Shown here in pieces: positions 1 to 7,606 of a DNA stretch of 13,531 nucleotides. Position 1 is the stretch's first letter; each line of letters begins with the position of its first letter. This stretch comes from Acidimicrobiia bacterium. GTDB lineage: Bacteria > Actinomycetota > Acidimicrobiia > Acidimicrobiales > Ilumatobacteraceae. The stretch is taken from assembly GCA_030425785.1 (NCBI GenBank), contig JAUHYJ010000029.1, positions 1 through 13,531 on the forward strand, in the 5' to 3' direction. The position numbers were made by a program, and so were the translations under genes. Under the pieces are notes generated by a model. That model did no database searches, was not told the origin of the DNA, and saw only the letters and a list, made by a program, of their open reading frames with translations.

Positions 1-2
1 TC

Positions 3-485
3 GTGGGCTACTACGTCGAGGGCCAGGGCACCCCGGGGCCCAAGGGCGACACGGGCGACCCCGGGCCCAAGGGCGACCCCGGGCCCGCCGGGTTGAGCTA
101 CGTCGACACCTTCGAGTCGGGCGCCACGACGGCCCTCGGCACGACGTCCCCACCAGCAGCACCAGCGAACTACTTCTTCTCGGCCAACCTGCAGGCCGGG
201 CGGTACTTCGCGACCGGCGACCTGACGATCAAGAACGAGGACGAGGCGAAGGTCGGCATGGCGATCTGCTCCTTCTTCGCCGACGACGTCGAGATCGGCG
301 CCGTCTCACTCGCGTCGATGCCGACCAGCGCCGCCGACGACAGCTTCGCCGTGTTCCCGGTCGCCGCGTCCTTCGAGGTGCCCGCCTCCGGGGTCGTCGA
401 GTTCGGTCAGCGCTGCTATTCGGAGGGCGACTCGACCGACCTCGTCTACTGGTTCGCCAACCTGACGCTGTTCAAGGTCGGGTAG
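3..485 (+). CDS. Collagen-like repeat protein, 3' part (5' end probably outside the window)
   Basis: The frame is open from the first bases to a TAG at 483-485. The GTG at position 3 is probably an internal Val codon, so I treat the gene as 5'-partial. Residues 9-30 form seven Gly-X-Y triplets rich in Pro, Lys and Asp (GPKGDTGDPGPKGDPGPAG), the signature of bacterial collagen-like stalks. About 130 residues follow that look beta-rich and acidic, with two Cys (in AICSFF and QRCYSE) and no membrane segment. In known bacterial collagen-like proteins a short triple-helical stalk carries a trimeric globular head at the cell surface or on a fibre; that role is inferred here. No anchor or signal can be seen because the N-terminus is missing. 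A hairpin follows the stop at once, so the gene appears to end its transcript. The function of the C-terminal domain is not recognised. Confidence 0.75.
   Translation: MGYYVEGQGTPGPKGDTGDPGPKGDPGPAGLSYVDTFESGATTALGTTSPPAAPANYFFSANLQAGRYFATGDLTIKNEDEAKVGMAICSFFADDVEIGAVSLASMPTSAADDSFAVFPVAASFEVPASGVVEFGQRCYSEGDSTDLVYWFANLTLFKVG
27..92 (+). repeat. Gly-X-Y coding repeat of the collagen-like stalk
   Basis: Seven consecutive Gly-X-Y codon triplets. At DNA level the unit GGGCCCAAGGGCGAC occurs twice, and a third GGGCCC follows. Such arrays can change length by slippage, so stalk length may vary between strains. Confidence 0.8.
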
Positions 486-499
486 CCGGCGGGCGCCGG
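486..499 (+). terminator. Possible terminator hairpin after the collagen-like gene
   Basis: CCGGCG-GG-CGCCGG starts one base after the TAG stop. No T-run follows, as is common for terminators in GC-rich actinobacteria, so the call rests on symmetry and position only. Confidence 0.35.
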
Positions 500-543
500 G
501 TCTGACCTCCGACGGGACGAGGCCCGGGCACACGGGTGCGCAG

Positions 544-549
544 TAGCCT
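544..549 (+). promoter_or_regulatory. -10 box of a leaderless promoter for the MgtE-N/CBS gene
   Basis: TAGCCT lies exactly 7 nt before the ATG at 557. TANNNT boxes ending about 7 nt before the start codon mark leaderless transcripts in actinobacteria. No -35 box is obvious. The hexamer sits in the loop and right arm of a small palindrome (GCGCAG-TAGC-CTGCGC, 538-553). It decides the start at 557 over the GTG at 536, which has no ribosome binding site. Confidence 0.6.
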
Positions 550-556
550 GCGCCAC

Positions 557-1858
557 ATGGCAGGGGAGCTGATCTACGCGTACCGGATCATGCGGCTGCC
601 GCTGCTCGACGCAGGTGGGGCCGAGATCGGCAAGATCGCGGACCTCGTCACCGTCGCCGGCCGACCCGGGCATCCGCCGCGTGTGGTCGGGTTCGTCGCC
701 ACGAGCCAGCGACGCCGGATCTTCGTGTCGTCGTCGCGGGTCGCCGACCTCAACGTCGACGGGGTGCGACTGCGTAGCTGGGACCTCGATCTCAATCCGT
801 TCAAGAAGCGGCCCGGCGAGACGCTCCTCGGCGAGCAGATCATCGATCAGCACGTCGGCGACGAACGCGTCAGCGACGTCGGCCTCGTCGAGGCGCGCGA
901 CCCGCGGTCGCGCTGGTGGAACGTCGACAAGGTCCGCCTCGCCAAGCGGCAGGCGCTCCGCCGCCGACCGACGTATCGCTTGGTCGACTGGCGCGAGGTC
1001 ACCCGTCTCTTCCACGGCTCGTCGGCGATGGCGGCCGAGGCGGCCCGGCTGCGCGACATGCACCCGTCCGACGTCGCCCACATCGTCCGCTCGATGCCCC
1101 TCACCCAGCGCCGGCAACTGGCTGCGTCGATGGACGACGAACGACTCGCCGACGTGCTCGAGGAGCTGCCCGAGACCGAGCAGCTCCGTCTCATCGAGGG
1201 GCTCGACACCGAGCGGCTGATCGGTGTGCTCGACGAGATGGAGTACGACGACCTCACCGACCTGCTCGGCCAGATGCCCCAGCAGCAGCGCGAGGCGATC
1301 CTCGAGGCGATGGACGAAGAAGAGGTCGAGGTCCTGACCCGGCTGCTGTCGTACGAGGAGTCGACCGCAGGCGGCACGATGACCCCCGAGATCGTCATCC
1401 TCGGCCCGACCGACACCGTCGCCGAGGCACTGGCCGAGATCCGTGATCCCGATCTCACCCCGTCGCTCGCGAGCCAGGTGTTCATCGTCCAGCCGCCGTT
1501 CAAGCCGCCGACCGGCCGGTTCCTCGGCGTCGTGTTCATGCAGCGTCTGTTGCGCGAACCGCCGAGCATCGAGCTGCGCCACTGCATCGCCCGCGACGTG
1601 ACGACGATCAACCCGGACGCGTCCGACCGCGCCGTGTTCGAGGAGTTCGCGTCGTACGACATGCTGTCGCTCGCCGTCGTCGACGAGGCCCAGCACCTGC
1701 TCGGCGCGATCTCGGTCGACGACGTCGTCGACCGCATGCTCGGCGCCGGCTGGCGCCTCCGTCATCGCCGCCAGGATCGCACGTACGACGCCATGGCCGC
1801 ATCCGCGGCGACCGCGGCGTCGAACGCTGCACCGAGCCCTGGCGAGGCCCCCGGATGA
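557..1858 (+). CDS. Soluble MgtE N-domain / CBS-pair protein
   Basis: 433 residues from the ATG at 557; an in-frame GTG at 536 would add seven. Residues 1 to about 125 resemble PRC-barrel-like beta segments (AGELIYAYRIMRLPLLDAGG and a second similar stretch). About 155-265 is the helical MgtE N-domain, with repeated LEELPETE / LGQMPQQQ / LEAMDEEE helices. About 270-400 is a CBS pair, entered through the MgtE hallmark SYEESTAGGTMTPE. The transmembrane Mg2+ channel of true MgtE is absent, so this is not a transporter on its own. In MgtE the N and CBS domains sense Mg2+ or nucleotides; here they may sense ions and signal to a partner. The stop overlaps the next start (ATGA, 1855-1858), so it is probably coupled to the DUF1003 protein, a pairing known in actinobacteria. 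The last 25 residues are Ala/Pro-rich and look disordered. Confidence 0.88.
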   Translation: MAGELIYAYRIMRLPLLDAGGAEIGKIADLVTVAGRPGHPPRVVGFVATSQRRRIFVSSSRVADLNVDGVRLRSWDLDLNPFKKRPGETLLGEQIIDQHVGDERVSDVGLVEARDPRSRWWNVDKVRLAKRQALRRRPTYRLVDWREVTRLFHGSSAMAAEAARLRDMHPSDVAHIVRSMPLTQRRQLAASMDDERLADVLEELPETEQLRLIEGLDTERLIGVLDEMEYDDLTDLLGQMPQQQREAILEAMDEEEVEVLTRLLSYEESTAGGTMTPEIVILGPTDTVAEALAEIRDPDLTPSLASQVFIVQPPFKPPTGRFLGVVFMQRLLREPPSIELRHCIARDVTTINPDASDRAVFEEFASYDMLSLAVVDEAQHLLGAISVDDVVDRMLGAGWRLRHRRQDRTYDAMAASAATAASNAAPSPGEAPG

Positions 1859-2367
1859 AGCGCCGCAGCGATCTGACCGAGCCGCGCCAGCGCGGCCGGT
1901 TCGACGTGTCGTACGACCCCGAGGTGTTCGGCCAGTTCAGCGAGTCGATCGCCCGCTACCTCGGTACCGCCCGGTTCCTCGTGTGGCAGACGGGCGTGAT
2001 CGTGGTGTGGCTCGGGCTGAACATCATCCCGCCCGAGCGCTACCAGTTCGACCCGTGGAGCCGCGGCCTGGTGTTGCTCACCCTGGTGCTGTCGCTCCAG
2101 GCGTCGTACGCGGCACCCCTGATCCTGCTCGCCCAGAACCGCCAGGAGCGACGCGACCGGATCCAGGCAGAACGCGACCGCGAGGTCGCCGAACGCACCC
2201 AGAACGACACCGAATTCCTCGCGCGCGAGATCGCCGGCGTGCGCCTGGCCCTCGCCGACGTGGTCACCGGCGAGGAGCTGCGCGATCAGCTCGACGATCT
2301 GACCAAGGCGATCGAGCGGCTGACCGAACGAGTCGACGGTCTCGCGGTCGACCGGACCGCCGATTGA
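1855..2367 (+). CDS. DUF1003 family membrane protein
   Basis: 170 residues. The ATG overlaps the stop of the preceding gene by four bases, which fixes the start and implies translational coupling. Two hydrophobic segments (about 39-58 and 70-93) form a membrane hairpin. The second carries the DUF1003 signature LSLQASYAAPLILLAQNRQ. Residues 95-165 are charged, helical and probably coiled coil (heptad-like LDDLTKAIERLTERVDGL). A basic N-terminus of 20 residues precedes the membrane part. The family has no settled biochemical role. The fixed partnership with an MgtE-N/CBS protein suggests that the two form a membrane complex in which the soluble partner senses an ion or nucleotide and this protein anchors it; that is inference. 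A stable hairpin follows the stop directly. Confidence 0.88.
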   Translation: MKRRSDLTEPRQRGRFDVSYDPEVFGQFSESIARYLGTARFLVWQTGVIVVWLGLNIIPPERYQFDPWSRGLVLLTLVLSLQASYAAPLILLAQNRQERRDRIQAERDREVAERTQNDTEFLAREIAGVRLALADVVTGEELRDQLDDLTKAIERLTERVDGLAVDRTAD

Positions 2368-2388
2368 CGGAGCACCGATGATGCTCCG
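2368..2388 (+). terminator. Terminator-like hairpin after the DUF1003 gene
   Basis: CGGAGCA-ccgatga-TGCTCCG is a perfect 7-bp stem with a 7-nt loop, beginning at the base after the TGA stop. It has no T-tract. Confidence 0.55.
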
Positions 2389-2425
2389 CGTCGCACCCCG
2401 GGAGGCTGTCCGCGACCCGATCGCC

Positions 2426-2431
2426 TAGCGT
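2426..2431 (+). promoter_or_regulatory. -10 box of a leaderless promoter for the S9 peptidase gene
   Basis: TAGCGT lies exactly 7 nt before the ATG at 2439, the same geometry as at 544 and 4386. No -35 box is clear. A GGTGGG directly before the ATG is too close to act as a normal ribosome binding site, so a leaderless start fits better. Confidence 0.6.
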
Positions 2432-2438
2432 CGGTGGG

Positions 2439-4298
2439 ATGACCGAGTCACTCCCGTACGGCACCTGGCCGTCGCCGATCAGCGCCGAGATGCTGACCGC
2501 CGGCGTGACGAAGCTCATCGACGTGTGGGTCGACGGCGACACCACCGTGTGGCACGAAGCACGTCCGGACGAGGGCGGGCGCCAGGTGCTGGTCGCAGTC
2601 GGCGCCGACGGGGCCCGCCGCGACCTGACGCCGCCACCGTTCAGCGTGCGCAGTGGCGTCCACGAGTACGGCGGCGGCGCGGCCTGGGTCGAGGGCGGCA
2701 CCGTCTGGTTCGTCCACTGGGACGACCAGCGCATCTGGCACGCACCGCTCGACGGTACGGGCGAGCCCGCCCCGCTCACTCCCGAGCCCGCCCACCCCCG
2801 CACGGTGCGATACGCCGACATGCGCCCGGATCCCTCCGGTGCGTGGCTGGTCGCCGTCGAGGAGGTCCACGACCCCGACGACCCGCACGCGGTCGTGAAC
2901 CGCGTGGTGGTGTTGCCGGCGGGCCGACCCGACACCCCGGTCATCGTCCACGCCGGACACGACTTCGTCATGTCGCCGCGGTTCGTCGCGCCCGACCGCA
3001 TCCGGTTCATCGCCTGGGACCACCCGAACATGCCGTGGGACGACACGTCGGTGCTCGAGTGCACCTTCGACCCGGCGACGGGCACCGCGAGCGAGGCGAC
3101 CGTGATCGCGTCCGGGCACTCGTTCATGCAGCCGGTCGGCGACGTCGTCATCAGCGACGAGTCGGGCGTCTGGAACCTGTGGCGCATCACCGACGACACA
3201 CGGGCCCAGCTGACGTCCGGCGAGGGCGAGGTCGGTGGGCCGGCGTGGGTGTTCGGGTTGCGCGACCACGCCGCCCTGCCCGACGGACGGACGGTGTGGT
3301 CCGCCGGCGGCACCCTGCACGTCGGCGACGAGTCGCACGAGACGGGCGCCAACGCGATCGAACAGCTCGCCGTATCGGACGGGGCGGTGACGGCGATCGT
3401 GCGCGCGGCCGACCGGCCGGCCGTGATCCGACGATTCCCGCTCGACCGTCCCGGCCAGGGCGAGGTGATCGTCGACCATCCACCACTGCCGGTCGACACC
3501 GACGACATCTCCGAACCGCGCCGGATCGAGTACCCGACCGCCGACGGGCAGGTCGCGTACGGCTGGTACTACACGCCGGTGAACTCGCACGTCACGGCGC
3601 CCGCCGACACCGCGCCGCCGCTCGTGGTGATGATCCACGGTGGGCCGACCTCGGGCGCCCGTCCGTGGTTCGCGCTCGCCTACCAGTTCTGGACGACACG
3701 CGGGTTCGCGATCGTCGACGTCGACCATCGCGGATCGACCGGCTACGGCACCGAGTTCCGCAACCTGCTCCGAGGGACCTGGGGCAAAGTCGACGTCGAG
3801 GACTGCATCGCCGCCGCGACGTACCTGGCCGACCAGGGCCTCGCCGACCGCGACCGGATGGTGATCCGTGGCGGCTCGGCCGGCGGGTTCACCGTGCTCG
3901 CCAGCCTGGCGTTCGGCGACGTGTTCGCGGCCGGCGCGTGCTCGTACGGCATCGCCGACCTCTCGGTGCTGGCGGCCGACACCCACAAGTTCGAGTCGCG
4001 CTACACCGATCAGCTGATCGGGCCGTGGCCCGAGGCGCGCGACGTGTACGAGGCGCGCTCGCCCATCCATCACCTCGACCGCTTCGACACCCCCCTGATC
4101 GTGTTCCAGGGCCTCGACGACAAGGTCGTCCCGCCGAACCAGAGCGAGATGATCGTCGCCGCGTTGCAGGCCAAGGGTGTCGAGTGCGAGTACCACGCCT
4201 ACGAGGGCGAGGGCCACGGGTTCCGCCAGGCCGAGACGATCATCCATTCGATGAACGCCGAGCTGGCCTTCTATCGCCGCGTCCTCGAGCTCGGCTGA
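2439..4298 (+). CDS. S9 family (prolyl oligopeptidase-type) serine peptidase
   Basis: 619 residues with no signal peptide, so probably cytosolic. Residues 1 to about 355 form the beta-propeller half, with repeated WxxHWDDQRIW / VVISDESGVWNLWRIT blades. The rest is the alpha/beta-hydrolase domain: oxyanion region MIHGGPTSGARPWF, then HRGSTGYG. The visible triad is Ser480 in GGSAGG, Asp561 in GLDDKVVP and His593 in GEGHGF. Family members hydrolyse short peptides, often after Pro or as acyl-aminoacyl or dipeptidyl peptidases; the exact specificity cannot be read from sequence. Length is normal for the family and all catalytic residues are present. It has its own promoter and a hairpin behind it, so it appears monocistronic. 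It could process peptides imported by a transporter such as the one on the opposite strand, but only proximity suggests that. Confidence 0.93.
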   Translation: MTESLPYGTWPSPISAEMLTAGVTKLIDVWVDGDTTVWHEARPDEGGRQVLVAVGADGARRDLTPPPFSVRSGVHEYGGGAAWVEGGTVWFVHWDDQRIWHAPLDGTGEPAPLTPEPAHPRTVRYADMRPDPSGAWLVAVEEVHDPDDPHAVVNRVVVLPAGRPDTPVIVHAGHDFVMSPRFVAPDRIRFIAWDHPNMPWDDTSVLECTFDPATGTASEATVIASGHSFMQPVGDVVISDESGVWNLWRITDDTRAQLTSGEGEVGGPAWVFGLRDHAALPDGRTVWSAGGTLHVGDESHETGANAIEQLAVSDGAVTAIVRAADRPAVIRRFPLDRPGQGEVIVDHPPLPVDTDDISEPRRIEYPTADGQVAYGWYYTPVNSHVTAPADTAPPLVVMIHGGPTSGARPWFALAYQFWTTRGFAIVDVDHRGSTGYGTEFRNLLRGTWGKVDVEDCIAAATYLADQGLADRDRMVIRGGSAGGFTVLASLAFGDVFAAGACSYGIADLSVLAADTHKFESRYTDQLIGPWPEARDVYEARSPIHHLDRFDTPLIVFQGLDDKVVPPNQSEMIVAALQAKGVECEYHAYEGEGHGFRQAETIIHSMNAELAFYRRVLELG

Positions 4299-4307
4299 GC
4301 ACGCAGC

Positions 4308-4339
4308 GCCATCGGCTCGACCGGAGCCGAACCGATGGC
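4308..4339 (+). terminator. Terminator-like hairpin after the S9 peptidase gene
   Basis: The outer arms GCCATCGG and CCGATGGC pair perfectly. The inner CGGCTC and GAGCCG give an alternative stem. The structure begins 10 nt after the TGA stop and has no T-run. Confidence 0.5.
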
Positions 4340-4385
4340 CTGGCCCAGGGTGACGTGGGCGGACCGGGATGCGACACCCCGCTTG

Positions 4386-4391
4386 TACGGT
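4386..4391 (+). promoter_or_regulatory. -10 box of a leaderless promoter for recQ
   Basis: TACGGT lies exactly 7 nt before the ATG at 4399. This selects 4399 over the in-frame ATG at 4369, which would lie upstream of the promoter and has no ribosome binding site. Confidence 0.6.
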
Positions 4392-4398
4392 GACGCGC

Positions 4399-6522
4399 AT
4401 GGTCCCTGTCGAGCCACCTCGGCCGTCGCGCGACGAGGTCGCGGCCGAACTGGCGGCGCACGTGCGGGCGCTGGCCGGGCCCGACGCCGTGCCCCGGCCC
4501 GAGCAGATCGACGCCGTGACCGCCGTCGTCGCCGACCGGCGCCGTACCCTCCTCGTGGCCAGGACGGGCTTCGGCAAGTCGGCCGTGTACTTCTCGGCGA
4601 CACGCATGTTGCGCGATCGAGGCTGGGGGCCGACCGTCGTCGTGTCGCCGTTGCTGGCGCTGATGCGCGACCAGGTGGCCGCCGCCGAGCGGCTCGGGCT
4701 GCGCGCCGTCACGATCAACTCGTCGAACATCGACGCCTGGGACGCGATCGAGGCCGAGATCGCCGACGACACGGTCGACCTCATGCTCATCGCGCCGGAA
4801 CGGCTGGCCAATGCCGGCTTCCGGCGTCGGGTCTTCGACCATCTGCAGCAGCGCGCGTTCGCACTCGTGTGCGACGAGGCGCACTGCATCTCCGACTGGG
4901 GCCACGACTTCCGGCCCGACTACCGGCGCCTGCGGCACCTGCTCGCGGCACTCCCCGACTGGACACCCGTGCTCGCCACGACGGCGACGGCCAACCAGCG
5001 GGTGACCGACGACGTCGCCGTCCAGCTCGGCGACGACACGCTCGTGCTGCGCACACCGCTCGACCGCGCCAGCCTCCACCTGTCCGTGGTCGACCTGCCC
5101 GACGACGCTCACCGCCTTGCCTGGACGGCCGAGACCCTCGGCGAGCTGCCCGGTTCCGGCATCGTCTACTGCCTCACCGTCGATCAGGCCGAGACGACCG
5201 CCGACTGGCTGCGACGTCGCGGCCACGCCGTCGAGGCCTACACGGGCGGCGTCGACCCCGACCGCCGGCTGGCGATGGAGTCCGCGCTGCGCAGCAACGA
5301 GCTCAAGGCACTCGTGGCGACCTCGGCACTCGGCATGGGGTTCGACAAGGGCGATCTCGCGTTCTGTCTCCACCTCGGCCTGCCACCGTCCCCGGTCGCC
5401 TACTACCAGCAGATCGGCCGTGCGGGCCGTGCGATCGACCGGGCCGAGGTCATCGCGCTCCCCCGCCCGACCGAGGACGCGGCGATCTGGCGGTGGTTCG
5501 AGTCGGTCGCGCTGCCCTCCGAGGAGATCTGTCGCTCGGTGCTCGACCTGCTCGACACCGAACGCCCGACGTCGCTCGCCGCGCTCGAGCCCGACGTCAA
5601 CCTGGGCCGCAGCCGGCTCGGCATCCTGCTGAGCATCCTCGAGGTCGACGGTGCGATCGCACGCGAGGGGTCCGGCTACGTGCGCACCGACGAGCACTGG
5701 GCCTACGACCACGAGCTGGTCACCGCACTCCGCACGCTCCGCCGGGCCGAGGCCGACCAGATGCTCCACTGGGCCGATCTCGATCGCTGCCGACTTCGCT
5801 TCCTGCGCGAGGCGCTCGACGACGACACCGCCGACGACTGCGGCCGCTGCGACCGGTGCACCTCGGCACGTTGGCAACGCGACCCCGACCCGACCGTCGT
5901 GGCCGCCGCGTACGACCTCCTGCGCGGCGGCGACATCGAGATCGAGCCGCGCCGTCAGTGGCCGACCGGCCTCGGTGAACCGAAGGGTCGCATCGCGCCG
6001 GAGCGCCAGCCGGCGGTCGGCCGCGCGCTGGCGCGGGTCGGTGACGGCGGCTGGAACCCGATCGTCGAGCGACTGATCGCCGCCGCCGGGGCCGGCGACT
6101 CGATCGAGCTCCCCGACGGCATGGTCACCGCACTCGCGGGCGTGCTCAAGCGGTGGAACTGGCCGGCTCGGCCGACCTGGATCTGCCCCGTCCCGTCGCG
6201 GCGACGGGTTCCCCTCGTCGGCGCGATCGCGGACGAGCTCGGACGGTTGGGCAAGCTCCCGGTCCATCACGCCCTCGTCGACCGAGCCGGGCCGGACACG
6301 GGCCGCCAGGCCGAGCAGGCCAACTCTGCGCACCAGCTCACCAACATCTGGTCGCGGTTCGAGGTCGACGCCGGGCAGCTGCCCGACGCCGCGACGCTCG
6401 CCGGCCCCGTGCTGGTGATCGACGACGAGGTCGACAGCCGCTGGACGATGACGGTCGTCGCATGGCGGCTGACCGGTGCGGGCGCCGGGCCGGTGCTCCC
6501 GTGCGCGCTCCGGTCGCGCTGA
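4399..6522 (+). CDS. recQ: RecQ-family ATP-dependent DNA helicase with C-terminal phosphoribosyltransferase-like domain
   Basis: 707 residues. This 3'-5' helicase family unwinds DNA in repair and recombination. Visible motifs: Walker A RTGFGKS (55-61, Lys60), DEAH box at 159-162 in the RecQ string DEAHCISDWGHDFRPDYRRL, motif III TTATAN, and motifs V/VI in LVATSALGMGFDKGD and QQIGRAGRA. A winged-helix-like segment follows (about 390-430). Then comes the RecQ zinc site with Cys464, Cys481, Cys484 and Cys487. The last 150 residues resemble a ComFC-type phosphoribosyltransferase: the end strand VLVIDDEVDSRWTM (D675, D676) matches its PRPP loop, but the usual TTGxT is replaced by DSRWT, so catalysis is doubtful. 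This helicase-PRT architecture is known in actinobacteria. The gene stands alone on its own promoter and ends 11 bp from the convergent minus-strand gene. Confidence 0.93.
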   Translation: MVPVEPPRPSRDEVAAELAAHVRALAGPDAVPRPEQIDAVTAVVADRRRTLLVARTGFGKSAVYFSATRMLRDRGWGPTVVVSPLLALMRDQVAAAERLGLRAVTINSSNIDAWDAIEAEIADDTVDLMLIAPERLANAGFRRRVFDHLQQRAFALVCDEAHCISDWGHDFRPDYRRLRHLLAALPDWTPVLATTATANQRVTDDVAVQLGDDTLVLRTPLDRASLHLSVVDLPDDAHRLAWTAETLGELPGSGIVYCLTVDQAETTADWLRRRGHAVEAYTGGVDPDRRLAMESALRSNELKALVATSALGMGFDKGDLAFCLHLGLPPSPVAYYQQIGRAGRAIDRAEVIALPRPTEDAAIWRWFESVALPSEEICRSVLDLLDTERPTSLAALEPDVNLGRSRLGILLSILEVDGAIAREGSGYVRTDEHWAYDHELVTALRTLRRAEADQMLHWADLDRCRLRFLREALDDDTADDCGRCDRCTSARWQRDPDPTVVAAAYDLLRGGDIEIEPRRQWPTGLGEPKGRIAPERQPAVGRALARVGDGGWNPIVERLIAAAGAGDSIELPDGMVTALAGVLKRWNWPARPTWICPVPSRRRVPLVGAIADELGRLGKLPVHHALVDRAGPDTGRQAEQANSAHQLTNIWSRFEVDAGQLPDAATLAGPVLVIDDEVDSRWTMTVVAWRLTGAGAGPVLPCALRSR

Positions 6523-6533
6523 CCGTTGCCCGC

Positions 6534-7472
6534 TCAGCCGGGCTGTGGGATGCCGGTGAACTCCTGGAGACGGACACCGAACGCCTCGACCCGGCGCAGC
6601 ACGTCGATGGTCGGCAGCTCGGCCGACGCCGCGACCACCACGCCGGGCGGCACGATGCCGTCGACGATGCCGGTCGCGAACGCCGCCGTCGTCGCCGCCG
6701 ACGCCGTGCCGACCAGCTCGGCGACGCCGGCGATCAGCGACTGGCGGGCACCGTTCGCCAACGCGCCGCGGACCTCGACCCGCAACGCGCCGGTGCCGCC
6801 CTCCTGGTGCGGTGGCCGGAGCATCGGGAGCCAGGCGGTGAAGCGGTCACGACGACGCGCCGACCGACGTGCCGAGATGCGTCGCGCATCGGGGAACGCA
6901 CGATGCAGCGCGATCGGGGACGCGATCCGCGCCCGGTAGCAGTCCTTCGCGCCGATCGGCTCGGGGAACCAGCACAGCTCACGGCCGCTGCCGCCCACAT
7001 GGTCGATCCACGCGCCGTCGCGCCACGACGGTGACAGCCCGCTCAGCGCCCGATGGTGGTCGCGGGCGCACGTCGGGCCGGCGGTGCCGTGGATGGCGAC
7101 GTGGATCTCGTCGACGACGGCGAGCTGATCCGCGAGCAGCCGTGTGATCAGCCCGGACAGACCCGGCGACATGGCGGCGCCGACGACGAGCGACCGGTCG
7201 CCCGGAACGACGGCGTCGAGCAATGCCTGCGTGTCGCCGATCGAGTCGCCGACGGTGACGACGTGGAGGCCGCGCGCGAGCAGTGCGGCCGCCAGGGTCG
7301 CGTGCTCGCCGCCGTGTGCGAGCACCACGACGTCGCCCGCGGCGGTGCCGCTCACGCCCGACCACCTCGAGTCGTGCAGGATCACCGGCCGACCGGCGAG
7401 CATCCGCTGGAGTCGGGTGGCGACGATGCCCCGCCCGACGACGTGCACGGTGGCGACGCGTGGTGCGCTCAC
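6534..7472 (-). CDS. Saccharopine-dehydrogenase-like NAD(P)-binding protein
   Basis: 312 residues from the GTG at 7472, chosen because it overlaps the stop of the upstream 45-residue ORF as GTGA. An in-frame upstream GTG would add ten residues before the Rossmann strand. Residues 8-21 (TVHVVGRGIVATRL) are a dinucleotide-binding beta-alpha turn. VVGAAMSPGLSGL (97-108) matches the post-Rossmann motif of saccharopine-dehydrogenase-like proteins. The rest is an alpha/beta substrate domain with an Arg-rich stretch near residue 205 and an Ala/Gly-rich C-terminal helix. True saccharopine dehydrogenases are longer and the substrate cannot be assigned, so treat it as an oxidoreductase-like protein of unknown substrate. 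It is the last gene of the minus-strand group. A short hairpin, GCCCG-N6-CGGGC at 6528-6543, overlaps its stop and could terminate it. Confidence 0.7.
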   Translation of the reverse strand: MSAPRVATVHVVGRGIVATRLQRMLAGRPVILHDSRWSGVSGTAAGDVVVLAHGGEHATLAAALLARGLHVVTVGDSIGDTQALLDAVVPGDRSLVVGAAMSPGLSGLITRLLADQLAVVDEIHVAIHGTAGPTCARDHHRALSGLSPSWRDGAWIDHVGGSGRELCWFPEPIGAKDCYRARIASPIALHRAFPDARRISARRSARRRDRFTAWLPMLRPPHQEGGTGALRVEVRGALANGARQSLIAGVAELVGTASAATTAAFATGIVDGIVPPGVVVAASAELPTIDVLRRVEAFGVRLQEFTGIPQPG

Positions 7473-7606
7473 GAATCGGTGGGCAGTTCGAGCGGCCGCC
7501 ACCCGCCGCGTTGCGGCGGCACGCCGCCCGACCCCTTCAGGCGGATGCCGGCCGCCGCCACGCCCGCCATCACGAGCGCCGACAGGATCCGGCGGAAGAG
7601 CTTCAC
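7469..7606 (-). CDS. 45-residue membrane miniprotein (small ORF)
   Basis: Starts with GTG at 7606 and encodes 45 residues beginning MKLFRRILSALVMAGVAAAG and ending in ELPTDS. A basic N-terminus (KLFRR) is followed by one hydrophobic helix of about 14 residues, then a Gly/Pro-rich tail with GSGG and GGWRPLEL. This looks like a small single-pass protein with its tail outside the hydrophobic stretch; the orientation is inferred from the positive-inside rule. Its TGA overlaps the GTG of the dehydrogenase-like gene, and its own GTG overlaps the stop of a mini-ORF upstream, so translation is likely coupled on both sides. It is too short for routine gene calling. I do not recognise a family. Coding status rests on coherent protein-like composition and on the overlaps, not on homology. 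Confidence 0.55.
   Translation of the reverse strand: MKLFRRILSALVMAGVAAAGIRLKGSGGVPPQRGGWRPLELPTDS

Noticed and set aside
27..92. GC-rich tandem repeat near the left end as a non-coding repeat
   Set aside because: It encodes regular Gly-X-Y triplets in an open frame, so it is part of the collagen-like gene.
446..1765. 439-residue minus-strand open frame opposite the MgtE-N/CBS gene
   Set aside because: Antisense shadow with no recognisable motif.
2448..4889. 813-residue minus-strand open frame opposite the S9 peptidase and recQ
   Set aside because: Shadow of real genes with catalytic residues on the other strand; composition is typical of antisense GC-rich DNA.
4240..6333. 697-residue minus-strand open frame opposite recQ
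   Set aside because: Antisense shadow; recQ on the plus strand has all its helicase motifs.
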